From Certhia americana (Eukaryota; Chordata; Aves; Passeriformes; Certhiidae): DNA of 64,000 nucleotides. The stretch is from positions 96,140,966 to 96,204,965 of the forward strand of contig CM031857.1 in the NCBI GenBank assembly GCA_018697195.1, in the 5' to 3' direction. The notes under the pieces were generated by a model that was given only the letters and a program-made list of their open reading frames with translations, searched no databases and was not told where the DNA came from. The translations under genes were made by a program, and so were the position numbers. Each line of letters opens with the position of its first letter. Position 1 is the stretch's first letter. Below are positions 38,501-50,200 of the stretch, one piece after another.

Positions 38501-41500
38501 GGTAAGTGAGATTTGATTGCATAGCTAAATACGTTAGCATGATGAGCATCAGAAATGGATATGAATAATTGTCAGGATCATTTTGATTTCTGCAACTTTG
38601 ATTTTTGCAATTCCTAGTTTAAAATGCTTGAAGTTATAATTTTAATGCCACTGGGTTTAGATGGAGTTTTATGGAATATAATATATTAATATCTAACATT
38701 TCTTTGCTCAGTAGTTGTCCTGTATCTTCAAGAAATACTTTCAAATAGAATTTTAAAGACATGTATGTAAAATGTAGTACATGACAACATAAGAGTCATG
38801 TTATAAAGAGGCCTTCTGAAGAAAACCTTAAATCTAATAATCCCCATCTGATCCAGTTTAAATGAAAGAGTGGGATAAACAAAAGCATGTCTGTAAGTAA
38901 GGATTTTGATTTTGAAAGGCCAAACCTTAAGTAATTGCAAGAACTGATTAGAGACAATGACTGGATTGAGAGTTTAAGGACTTTAATATAGAAAAGCCAT
39001 GCACATTAACTCAAAAAGCAAACTGTATCTGGAATTTGCAGGACAAGTAAAGAAGAAAAGGTTGGACACAACATCCCAGGACTCATAGAGTTAAATTACC
39101 TTCAGACTTGTGGTGGACATAAAAAGACAAACAGTAAAAAGAAGAAAGGATTGGTTTTATTTGGTGTAGAAAGAGTAAGGGTGAAGATAAAGGCTTGAAA
39201 AATATATTTAATATATTAAACAATAAATTTAACCAGAAGTATGAAAACAAAAGACAAAGTAAACACCATGACAGAAAGCAGAGGTAATACTGAAATATAA
39301 GATTTTGTTGGTGTAGCTCTAGACTAATATGCCTCTTGTGCTTCAATTTTCAGTACCTCTAATGACTCAGAACATCAGCTGATGGGTCCCAGCCTTCCTG
39401 CAGGCCAACCATGTGGCCATGAGTTACATGCTGCAGGGCTCCACATCTGGCCTGCCTAAAACATAGCATTGGTAAGAATCCCTGTGCAGAAAACTCTTTG
39501 AAAAATGATAGAGTAATCTGCAAATCTGTTTGAAATTTCTGTATCAAAGGAAGAGTCTGCAGACACGAAAGAGAAATCTGAATTTCCACTGGTTTATTTC
39601 CTGTAATTCTTATGTTTGTTGATATCTATCTGTGAATCCCTCTTGATTTTACCAGTTTAGACAAATCTCATAGTACTTATCAACAGAAAGTGGATTTTAA
39701 GTAAAGCATAGATATTTTAGAATTGCATTTTGCCATACTTTAGAAAAAGCTTTCAAATTAAATTAGTTGGATTTTCAACCAGATAAGTTAAAACAGGCCT
39801 GTTCAAAAATGTCTAGTATTCTGTACATCTATTCTTAAATTATTATTTTGATGGAGGACAATATCCTGGTGCAAACTGTTTTTTTCTGTACAGAGCAGAA
39901 CAAGTTCCCTCCTCTGTGGAGGACGTCTGTGTGGAGTTCAGTGGGCAAATATAATTTATGAAATTTGCCTTAGCTAACTGAGAATATGTAAAAGATTCAC
40001 ATATGTTGTGTTAGAAAAAAAATTAGGGTCTGAAGTCATTGTGTAACACATTTAAAGACCACATCACAGAGACACCATTTACACTTCACTAGGGGCTTGT
40101 TCTAGCTAGGGCCCAGATTTGTCCAGAACTAACATGAGGAAGCTTAATTCTCCTTTCCGTGGTCCTCTGGTTTTGCTGAAAAGATGAATTACTATTTGCA
40201 TATAGCCAGACACCTTTCTCACAAATGTTGTTGGATAAGATCTTATAGTCTGAATAAAATATTGCGGATAATCAATGCATTTTTTTTCACATGTAGCAAT
40301 TAAAAGAACATGTCCTGTGCTTTGTTGCCACTTCCTGTCATTGCCAGCATTATTCCTGATCTGACAGTTCATGCACTGGGAAGTTTAAAACCATCTATAC
40401 CAACTCTAAATTTTTAAGAACCTTAGCAGTATCATTTTACAGATAATTCAGAAGCATTCAATAATGTTTCTGATTTGTACTTCACAAGTTACAGAATTTT
40501 TCCACCTAGATCAAGGAACATAGTAAACATTAGATGATCAGAATTACCAGGGGACTTACATCTAATTCTGCTCTTTGAAGTCTCTGTGTATTGAGAAGCA
40601 GGGTACATTATCCCAAGTGAGATTTATTCCCAATATAAGATAATGAATTTAATATAAGAGCTGGCTGTTTGCAGAAATAGTTTTGGAGAATATCATGGGA
40701 GCTGGAAAAGAAGCTAGGGCTTTAATGTAGGTCTCAAAGAACCTCTGTGTGTCCTAGAGATCTTTGTTGCATGTTTTTCCTACTCTATAGAAAAGCTATT
40801 TTCTCTACTCTTACTTCTTCCCTCCTTTTCCTGCCCAGCTCTCTATTTCCATAACTAAATATGCATTTCAGACACTGGCTTATAGAGCTCAAATCCCTGC
40901 ATGAACCAAGAAGGAAATATGTCTTTTGTTCACACCAAAGGGCTGTTATTATTCTTCTCAAATGGTAACAGGATTTTACCTTAAATATTTATGACCAAAC
41001 TGTGGATATCAAAGCCTATTGAATTTTGTTTAAAGTTAGGAGCAAAAAAAAAATTCTTAAAGATTATTTGCCTAGGGTACCTCCTCTGGTACCACTAGCT
41101 TCATATCTGATCATAAACCATGATTTTCCCCATACAAATATGCTTGGCAATTCTTCTTGATTAAAAAATACTGAAAGCACTAGGCATTTATCAATTTTAG
41201 TATTCCACACTTCTGCTTTTTTTTTTACTAGGTATTCTGAAGAAAATAGTTGTATCCTGAAGAAAACACCTGGATCCATCCTTGGATTAAACTAATGAAA
41301 ACAAAGAAATACTTTTATGTGTATATATATAATATATATATCATAGAAGTATGAATACACATATAGTACTTGAATACAAATGAGTGTTTGTATATGCATT
41401 TTAGCCTAGAAGATAATTTATTCCTTTGCAGATCTGAAAAAAATGAATGGTTTACCACATGGATGTTTTTAAAATTATGCTCATTCTGAAGATGTGTTTC

Positions 41501-42289
41501 TGCAGATTTGCCATCCTTGTACCACCAGATAATTTTCTATTATGTAATCTTCAAATGTTTTGCAGCATCCTAATTAGAAAGTCCTCCCAATCCTTCTTAC
41601 ACACAGCAATTTTCTTTTTTCGGTTTTCTTTTTTTTTTTTCATTTAATAATCTAGCTAAGGAAATTGGTGTCTGTTTGGAGGGAAAAATCAAGAGCAGGA
41701 ACAGTGACAGACTTGTGATGATGATTGTCTTAAAAACACATGCTTTGTTAAAAAAATTCATTTTTGTTACAAAAAAAAAAAAATTCTGTGGAACTGTTTG
41801 AGATTTTACAAACATAGGCTTCTTTTCTGCTGAGTTTTGTGGTGTGACCCTGAGCCCTTCTTTTAACTGTCCTTTGCTTCATTTCCACATCTTCCCAAAG
41901 AAGCCAACAATTCTTTCCATTTCACAGAAGCTGTGTGAAGAGAAATGATGATGTATAATGTGAAAAATCTATCCAAGGACAAGTGATATTCATTTATTTA
42001 CCTATTTAATACATATGTCTATTTTTCAGCTTGTCATTTCTGGTTTTCTTCATCATCATTGGAAATAAAGAAGTACATCCAGGACACAACACATCTCATC
42101 CTAAAGGCAGCATTGAAAATAAGTGAGCTGAGCTATGTGCCTGCTCCTCTCCACTGATTGCATAGGAAATCTCAGGTGTAGGTGTGCAAATGTCTGTAAC
42201 TGCAGGTATTTGGTCAGATTTCTCAGTGAAAGAACTTCAAGTTTCTTATAATAAGGAAGTTCTATTGAAGTCAAGAGGGTTCTTGCAGG
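35506..42289. other. Intergenic DNA, no gene seen
   Basis: Long AT-rich interval with low-complexity tracts (an A11-CCC-T11 stem-loop at 35815-35839; TA-rich 41323-41341) but no supported exon, RNA gene or recognisable transposon. Confidence 0.55.
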
Positions 42290-42294
42290 TTAAA

Positions 42295-42410
42295 TCACTG
42301 CTGAGACTTCAGAAGGTCATCAGCTCTATGCTTTTGCCCACAGGCAAAATCAGCTGCACCTGCCAACTCTGATAGATGCTTACCTAACCTGTCCTTAGAG
42401 ATTTCCATGC
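42295..42410 (-). mobile_element. Old CR1/L3-type LINE 3'-end fragment, copy A
   Basis: About 110 bases closely match a second segment near 42885-42990, sharing the run 'ctctgatagatgcttaccta' and its continuation to 'gagatttcca'. The word order (ggtcat..., ...cctaacctgtccttagagattt) resembles the reversed 3' end of ancient amniote CR1-type LINEs. The copy is truncated on both sides. Family assignment is tentative; the duplication itself is clear. Confidence 0.6.
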
Positions 42411-42859
42411 AACTAAAGCATGGGCAAAGATATACCCTCTTCTGAGTGTAAATTAAATGTCCATTACTAAAGTGTTGATCTCTATAAAAGTCATATATTG
42501 TAGGCATATAGCAGATTTAAATGAATTTCAGTATTTTCTTTTTATTTGTATTTTTATTATAATAGTGAGCGAGACAGTGTAGCTTTCCATGAACACCTTG
42601 AAAATTCATACTCAACTGTCACCTGTAGTCTTGAGAAAATCTATTTATGATGTTATTTTTTTATTAGAAAAAGAATTGTGGGTTGCATTTTCAGCCAGGA
42701 GCTCTACTCCTTTTTTGCGTACCTATTTACTTTCAAAAAACCAGACATCTCTGCAAATGTCTGTCTGAGAAGACAGACAGAAATGTCTATGCATTCTTTT
42801 ATAAATGCCCTTTTTGAAGTCATAAGTGTACTTGTAGACTAAATCACTGCCAACCACAG

Positions 42860-43215
42860 AATGAGAGAAAAACAGTCTGAAAGAGACCTCAGGAGGTCAT
42901 CTACTCTGTGCTTTTGCCTGCAGGCAAAATCAGCTGTACCTGTCAACTCTGATAGATGCTTACCTAACCTGTCCTTAGAGATTTCCAATGACTGAAACTC
43001 TAAAAGCTCTTCAGGCAATCTGTTTGTGTGTTGTCATGATCCATGTCATTAGAAAGTTTTACTTAATATCCATCTTAAATCTTCCAAGGTGTAATTCAAA
43101 CCCATTAATCCAGTTTCCATTCCCTCTAGGCAGGGAGAACTGATTGTTTTGTTCTTCATTCCAGAAGCATGTTACATTCTTGCAGATCATAACAATGTCA
43201 TCCTCTTTTATCTGG
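42860..43215 (-). mobile_element. Old CR1/L3-type LINE 3'-end fragment, copy B
   Basis: Beginning near 'cagaatgagagaaaaacag', the sequence runs through 'gacctcaggaggtcatctac', 'ttacctaacctgtccttaga', 'cttaatatccatcttaaat' and 'tgtaattcaaacccattaat'. This follows the order of reversed 3' ends of old CR1-like LINEs. It is longer than copy A and directly precedes the palindromic element. Confidence 0.6.
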
Positions 43216-43303
43216 TTTTCTTCCTGAGGCATTCATAGTAGCACACCTTTTCAGTTCCTCCTTCCTAGGTTTTTGGTTTTGGGGTTTTTTGAAAGTGCAT
43301 TTC

Positions 43304-43906
43304 TACGTGTGTTGTATCCCTTTTGGGAATGTTCCCCCCCCAAAGCCCCTCCCCCAGAAACTGTAACCTGGCCTGGGTTACCTGCCCCCTTTTCTCCTGA
43401 CCTATGGCTATCAGCTAGGTAACTTGACCCCGACCCCAAAGGTGATAAAATCCCCTCTCCCCCCATGTGACTTCTCTCTCGCCTCTGGATCCCTTCAAGG
43501 AATAAAGGCCTTGGAATACATCCTGGGGTAAGGGGCCTCTTTTGTAACTCTCTCTACCCTATGTTGTAGATTCCCCTGTTCCTCCACCCCCCACAAGCTG
43601 CCAGCTCAGATTTAGGGGGAATATTGGAAGAGGGGAACTACAAAATAGGGTAGAGAGAGTTACAAAAGAGGCTCCTTACCCCAGGATGTATTCCAAGGCC
43701 TTTATTCCTTGAAGGGGATCCAGAGGGGAGAGAGAGGTCACATGGGGGGAGAGGGGATTTTATCACCTTTGGGGTCGGGGTCAAGTTACCTAGCTGATGG
43801 CTATAGGTCAGGAGAAAAGGGGGCAGGTAACCCAGGCCAGGTTACAGTTTCTGGGGGAGGGGCTTTGGGGGGGGGGAACATTCCCAAAAGGGATACAACA
43901 TACGTG
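43304..43906. mobile_element. Palindromic LTR-like element with 6-bp target duplication
   Basis: The element proper is 43310-43900 (591 bp), flanked on both sides by TACGTG (43304-43309 and 43901-43906). It starts TGTTGTATCCC and ends GGGATACAACA. Left arm (43310 to about 43585) and right arm (about 43632 to 43900) are inverted copies, by eye about 97% identical, around an unlike centre of roughly 46 bp. Each arm has LTR-like parts in order from its outer end: a GATAAAA box (left 43444-43450), then AATAAA about 50 bases later (43501-43506; right arm TTTATT at 43701-43706). TG...CA ends with 6-bp duplications are typical of class II (ERVK-like) integrations. The arms point at each other, so both outer ends are U3-type. 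No gag, pol or env is present. The alternative is a foldback-type DNA element. Confidence 0.72.
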
Positions 43907-43945
43907 CTTTAAATAGAAAATATAACGGCATCCTTCCAGTGTTAG

Positions 43946-44660
43946 TGTATATGAGGGGTAGGTACCAAGGTTTTGGTATCAGGAAGGGAGCTAAAGGGGT
44001 GGCCTCTGTGAGGAGGCTGGGGGCGAAACACCACACAGAAATGAGGAGTGAGGGGAAAAAAAAAAAAAAAAGTGTAAGAAATAATCCTGCAAACACCAAG
44101 ATTAGGGAGTAAGGAAGGGAAACATGTACTCCAGATACTGGAGCACATTCCCTTGTGGCCTGTGTGACCATGCTGGTCCGTATATTCACACTGCAGCCCA
44201 TGGAGGACCCAGTGTTGGAGCAGGTTTTATGCTGAAGGACTGCAGTCCATAGAGAGGAGCTGTTCTGGAACCAGGGAAAAGTATGAAAAAGCAGCAGACA
44301 TAAAACATTATATACTGATCACAATCTCCATCTCCATTCCCCACCTTCCTTGCAAAACCTAATGAGGGAGGAGGTCAAGGCATTGGAAATGAGGGAGCAA
44401 AGTTGAATCTGGGAGTGAAAAGTGCCTGGGAGGGAGTTGGTTTACTTTTGTATCTCTCCATCTGGTTAAACTTTTAATTGTTAAGCAATTAAATTATTTT
44501 TTTTTCCAAAATTGAGTTTGTTTTGCTTGTGACACTAATTGGTAATTGATCTCCTTGTCTTTATCTCCACCCACGAGTGTTTTAATATTCTTTACTTTCC
44601 TGTCCTATTAAGGAATGGGAGTGAGAGAGCAGCTGGCAGCTACCCAGTCAATTCACCACA
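43946..44660 (+). mobile_element. Solo LTR of an avian ERV (ERVL-type), degraded
   Basis: This LTR starts TGTAT and ends ...CACCACA. Recognisable blocks are 'ggggtggcctctgtgagga', 'cctgcaaacaccaag', repeated 'gcagcccatggagga' units, and the terminal 'ttgcttgtgacactaattgg' and 'tatctccacccacgagtgtt' segment, all typical of a common avian LTR family. It contains A16 at 44056-44071. No internal retroviral coding sequence and no clear target duplication were found. The exact family name is not certain. Confidence 0.75.
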
Positions 44661-45654
44661 TTCCCCCTTCAGGATAGTCTTTTATATTAAACATTTTGCC
44701 TGCTTTTTAAATACATTTTATATATTTAATGTAATAAATGAAAGTCAAATAAAAAGTTCTTTCCTATCCTTTCTATCGCAGCTCCATATTTTAAAATAAT
44801 ACAAAATATAATTCAAACAATTGGTCTTTCCTATGCAGAACTCAAAAATTTAAACCAAGCATCTAAAACCCTAAAACTTCAGATCATCAATGATTTCACC
44901 TGCAAGAGGCAAACAAAACAATGCTACATATTTTACTTTAGAAAAATCAGTCAATACTAAAAATTAGATTAAAAATCCCTCGTACTCTCCTGACGGGAGA
45001 TGGGATTTCTGATTAATTATGTTAATTCAGAAGTTTCAATTAAGCAAGATGTCATTTCAGCCATCCATTTAGGAAGAAAATAAAAATGTTCAAAACAGTG
45101 GGAATTTTATATTTTTGCTTTATTACTTTAATTATTTTAGAAAGAAATTACAAACTTTTAAAGTCAGAAAGAATTGTGTTCATACATTTTATCTTAGAAT
45201 TATATTGAGATTCCATAAAACAAATAAGGAATTGGGCTACAAAGAGAGAAATTACCTCATCATTCATCCTTCATATTTAGCATGGTTGGGTTTCATGAAT
45301 TAATATGTGCATTCATGGGTTCCTGGCTCTCCTTGCTTCAGTGTGATAGTGTTGAGAAAGGTGACAGATTTACAGTGGGAAAAAAATGTAACACAATTTC
45401 TTTCTTGTAAGTTATTTATTACAAGATAGTTAACATGAAGAGCTAGGAAGTGCAATTTATATGGGTTTATTGATTAAAGTAAAATTATAGCACGGGGGCA
45501 GTAGAGTAAGACATTTTCTTGAGAAACAGATGATGAACAAGATCTGTGACATAATTTCTGTTTCAGTCTCATCATTAATCTGTTGAAATATGTTCCAAAA
45601 ACTCACAGAAGGCCTAGGCTTCTCCATTACATTTCTGGTGGTGTTACAGTCAGC

Positions 45655-45911
45655 ACTTGCATAGAACCATGGAATGGTTTGTTTCAAAGGAGCTTTTAAA
45701 GGTTATCTAAACCAACCCCCCATGGGCAGGGACACCATCCACTGCACCAGTTTGCCCAAACCCCATTCACTCTGGTCTTGAACTTTTCCAAGGATGGGGT
45801 ACCCACAGCTCCCTGGGAAACTCATTCCAATGTCTTACCACCAACCTTTCCTTATGTCCAATCTAAACCTACCCTTTTTTAGTCTAAAACTGTTGCCCCA
45901 TGTCCTGTCTC
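45655..45911 (-). mobile_element. CR1 LINE 3'-end fragment
   Basis: Reversed CR1 terminus: 'catggaatggtttgtttcaa', 'aaaggttatctaaaccaacc', 'tccaaggatggggtacccac', 'cttatgtccaatctaaacct', then the block ending 'catgtcctgtctccacaac'. At about 45911 it gives way directly to an LTR fragment, so the CR1 was broken there or the LTR landed in it. Confidence 0.88.
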
Positions 45912-46197
45912 CACAACTCTTCACTGACCTTGGTGCCTGCAGGGCTATTTTTCTCATATGTTTCCTCTCTTATCTCCTAGCTGCTGTTGCACAGAAGGCT
46001 TAGTCAGCTTCTTAGATATGTTATCCCAGACATGTTTCCATTGTCACTGATGGACTTGCCCTGGGCAGCAGCAGGTCCATCTTGGAACTAGCTGGCTTTA
46101 GGTCACTCCAACATGGGCAAAGCTTCTGGTGTCTTCTCACAGAAGTCACCCCGGCTTCCCCACGCTACCAAACCTTGCCACACAAAACCAATGCACA
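45912..46197 (-). mobile_element. LTR fragment, same family as 43946-44660, opposite strand
   Basis: Reading the minus strand from 46197 gives TGTGCATTGGTTTTGTGTGG, the 5' end of the same avian LTR seen at 43946. It continues through 'ggggtgacttctgtgagaa', 'gggataacatatctaagaag' and 'cctgcaggcaccaaggtcag'. The 3' half is missing. Flanks on both sides are CR1 sequence. Confidence 0.72.
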
Positions 46198-46445
46198 CCT
46201 ACTGTCCAATTTTTCATCCAACACTATCCCCAAGTCCTCTGCAGGGATGCTCTCAATCCTATCATCATCCAGTCTATGCTGGTGATTGCCCTACCCAGGT
46301 GCAGGACCTTGCACCTGTTGAATTTTATGAGGTTCACACAGGCCCACCTCTGAAGCCTGTCAAGGTCCCTCTGGATGGTATCCCTTCCCTCCAGCAAACC
46401 ATCTACACAAATCAGCTTGGTGTCATCCACAATTTGCAGAAAAAA
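46198..46445 (-). mobile_element. CR1 LINE RT fragment
   Basis: The minus-strand frame includes GRDTIQRDLDRLQRWACVNL and CKVLHLGRA, the CR1 RT C-terminal segment ('aaIQRDLDRLE...kCKVLHLGR'). Words such as 'aggtgcaggaccttgcacct' and 'gcttggtgtcatccacaatt' are typical. It is truncated at the LTR junction on one side and at a short A-run (about 46440) on the other. Confidence 0.87.
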
Positions 46446-46449
46446 AGTG

Positions 46450-47240
46450 CTACAGAATGACAGAATAACAAAATGGGTCAGGTTAGAAGGGACAACTGTG
46501 GATCCTGTGGTCCAATATCCTTGCTCCAGCAGGGTCATCCCAAAGCACATTGCACAGAATTCCATCCAGATGGTTCTTGAATATCTCCTGTAAAGGAGAC
46601 TTCACATCCCCTCTGGGCAACCTGTTCCAGGTCACCCACACAGTAAATTTCTACCTGTACATCACTTTCTGCCCATTGCCTCTTGTCCTATTGTCCTTGG
46701 CATCACTGAGCAGAGCCTGGCTCTTGTCCTCTTGACACCTCCCTGCAGATCTTATGTACAGTGATGAGGTTCTCTCTCAGTTGTCTCTTCTTGAGGCTGA
46801 ACAGGCCCAGCTACATCAGCTTTTCCTCATAAGAGGCTCTTTGTCCCTCAGTCATCCTTCTTGCCCTCCATTGGACCTATTCCAGGAGCTCTGCATCTTT
46901 CTTGTCCTGAGGAGCCCAGAACTGGACACAGCACTCCAGATGTGGCCTCACCAGGGCTGAGTAGAGATCACCTCCCTTGACCTGCTGGCAATGCTCTTCC
47001 TAATGCCCCCCACAATCCCATTGACCTTCTTGTCCCCCAGGACACACTGCTGGCTCATGGACAGATGGTTGTGCACCAAGACCCCCAGGTCCTTCTCCAC
47101 AGAGCTGCTTTCCAGCAGGTCAGCCTGTACTGATGTAGGGGGTTGTTCTTCCCCAGGTGCAGAGAAAAACATTGCATTTGCCTTTGCTGAATTTCAGACT
47201 GTTCTTTGCCTCGGCTGAACCTGCTCTAGCCTGTTTTTTT
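46450..47240 (-). mobile_element. CR1 LINE 3' region, second copy in the cluster
   Basis: A new reversed CR1 3' terminus begins at 'acagaatgacagaataacaa'. It continues through 'gggcaacctgttccaggtca', 'actggacacagcactccaga' and 'cccaggacacactgctggct'. The minus-strand frame 46948-47172 reads SSVEKDLGVLVHNHLSMSQQ and SIASRSREV, the CR1 RT C-terminus. It abuts the preceding CR1 piece head to tail. Confidence 0.9.
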
Positions 47241-50200
47241 CCATTAGACTGCAGGTGCAGTCTGAGAAGCTCTGTACACTGAAGTAGAGGTTTAGGCTTG
47301 AAATGAGTGCATATAAGGTTTTGCTGTCGGTTTCAAGGCCTTTTTTGGTTTGCTGCATTACTGTTTCACTTTTGCCTGACAGGAGATTATCAAAGAGCAT
47401 GATATTAAAGTGCATTGAATGTTAAGTTATACAACAAATAATAGTGAAATTCTTAATGAAAGCTTTATGGCTGGATTTTTGTTTTTATCACGGAATAAAA
47501 AGCTTTGCTTTTTTGGAATCATTCCAAAAAATCCAAAATATTCTTTGAGAGAATTCATTCTGCAACAAATTATGCCTTCATCCTATATTACTTTAGAAAG
47601 CTGTTTTTTACCTCAAGCATATATGTTATGATTCTCTGCTATGTTCTGATCTAACAGTGCTTTCACAGGCTCCACTGGGACTCCACTAACTTCACTATTT
47701 CAAGTCCATAAAGAAGATTTAAACCAGATCCTATAAATTCAAGTGTTGTACCAATCTAATGGTTGTCTGATGGTTACTATTTCAATTTTCTTCATACAGT
47801 ATAACTTAGTAATATGATCTCAGCCAAGGTTAATGTTTTTATGTGGATAGAATCTGAGCCTGGGAGTTAGTAACCTCATGCCCTGTTCCCAGATATGCTT
47901 CAGATTTACTGTGCAGCCATAATTAGATGTGATGCTCTGTCTGTGCTTTGGATTGCTGTTTGCACAAGGACAATAATGCTTCTTTACCTTGGACAACCCT
48001 TCTGAGAAATATGTGAAAAAAACTATTAATCTGTTGATTACTTACCTTACTTATTACCTAAGTGTCAAGGAATAGCATCACCATAGCAGCCATCTATTAC
48101 ATTAAGACTCTATGATTTCTTTATGTCTTCTGTAGTATTTAGGAGTGCTCATAGACTTTGCTTTTGGAAGGACTCAGTATCTTCCAATGGAAACAATATT
48201 ATATCGTAGCTGCAACATGAGATAGAAATCCCTGTTGGAATTAAAGCTTATGCTTTATGGGCTCCAGGTTTTCTGGCCTAATTATTCATATCTGTCAGTG
48301 CTTTCTTCATGTCAAGTGAAATTTCCTATCAAACTGTAAAGTTTTTGATGTGATGTGTTCCTTTCTTCTCTTGTTATAGCCAACATCTAGCTTTCTAGCT
48401 TTATATAGTTCAACATAAAATAACAATGTAAGAATTGCCTAATATAGTTCTGCTCTTGTTCTGTAGAATTTGTTGTGGGTACAGTGATAATTGGTCTCTT
48501 CATGTTTCTTTCAGAATACTTCAACACATGCTATTTCCAGCCATTTCATGCTGTATTTTATATTCCTTTCCAGCCAGGTTAATAGATCTCATAATAATCT
48601 TTTAAATCTACACATACTCTCCATATTTGGAACTTATATTATTCTTTTTGTCAATCTTTCCTCAAACATACATTGTGCAAAGAAGCTGCATATCACAGTT
48701 AAATACTCAAGCACTTTCTGACCTACCTTTGCCTACATTTCTGATGTTTTTCACTTCCTTCCTCTAGCTTTAGTATCCCTATTTTTTTTCCTGTTATGTA
48801 CATAATTATCTGTTCTGTTATTGAAATGCATATTAGAAGTCAGCATTTGCAGTGACATTTAAGATTTTGCAAAGTTTTCCTATTTTACGAATACAGAATA
48901 ACAACATTGTTTCTGCCACAATGCTTTGGAGTAAAAAGAGTTTTTTGGATGATGATCACTGGCATTTTCTTTTACAGTTCAAATCAAAACAAAAAAACAA
49001 CTGCAAATCCTACAGTAGAGCACCAGAGCCTGAAAGTAACTTAAAAATACAGACTGATACTACTCAGCATATTTTTTCTTCTTTACTTTTGATATTTAAG
49101 AGGTATGACGTACACTTAATATTGTTATTTAGTGTCATTCAATTAAATTAAATGGTTCACATTTTTGGGTCCCTTCTGTTCTTTGTTCCAATAAGAAAAA
49201 CTATTTAGATTCTCTGACTTATTAAGTGGATTTCATCCTTCATGTACAGAGAAGGAGCACTTCTAATGCACACAGTGTGCCACAAATCCTGCCTCTTTTG
49301 CAGCTAGTGAGCTTTGGGAGGATGCCAGACTGGGAGCAGAGGTGCCCAGAGGCAGACTTTCAGACAGTCTGTATACACCACATGTGCAAAAACTGTCCTC
49401 AGGCTCTCCTGTGAGGGATGCAGCTGGCCTTAGACACTCATAGAGCCTGGAAGGTGTCTTATATGGCGACTCTACCTGGACTTTTGGGACTACTATGGAT
49501 ATGAACAGCAAAGGAAGAAACTACATAAAGGGAGGTGGATTACTGAGGTAATGTCCCCTACAAAGATTTTATTCTCTTGCCTCTAACCCTCAAAAGTTAA
49601 AGGCCTCTATTCAGCCTTCAATTAATAATTCATTCAGAGCCAGAAGACGTGAACACCAAAGGATATGTTTTTAAAAATATGTTTTAATAAATAAGAAATT
49701 AGGTAAAGAACAATTGTCATGCCCTTCAAAGGATAAATGGGGCAAGTGCTGCAATGGCATAGGCAATTCAGACTATTAGAAATGAAGTACTGTTCCTGTA
49801 TGGCTGTACATGGTTCTTTATGGTTTATGTGGAGGAACATGGTAAGCAGCAAGAACTGGAAGTTCTACATTTAGTGGATCAGAGACAAGGAAACAATTTC
49901 TGTTATAGGAGTCAATACATTTTATTTGAGAAGAAGTTTTTTCACCCCACTCCAGTTGTTCTGAGTGATGAAAATATAACATACTTCTACATGCTGATCA
50001 AGGTTTATCCAAAGGTCAGGCTGAATTCTTAAAAGAAATGCTGAATCTGTTTGGTATCAAATTATCTGTGCAAAGGGCTTGGGACTGTATCTGTATACAG
50101 TTATTATTAAAATATGGCCTCAAAACTAAATTCAATAATGTTCAGCTTTGTGTCTGACTCTATTAGAAAAACAAAACCATAACAATAATGGAGGAAAGAA

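Noticed and set aside
43709..43912. Matching Gly/Ser-rich frames in both arms of the palindrome (also 43251-43466 on the minus strand)
   Set aside because: They are the same LTR sequence read in the two inverted arms. They served as proof of the inverted repeat, not as a gene.
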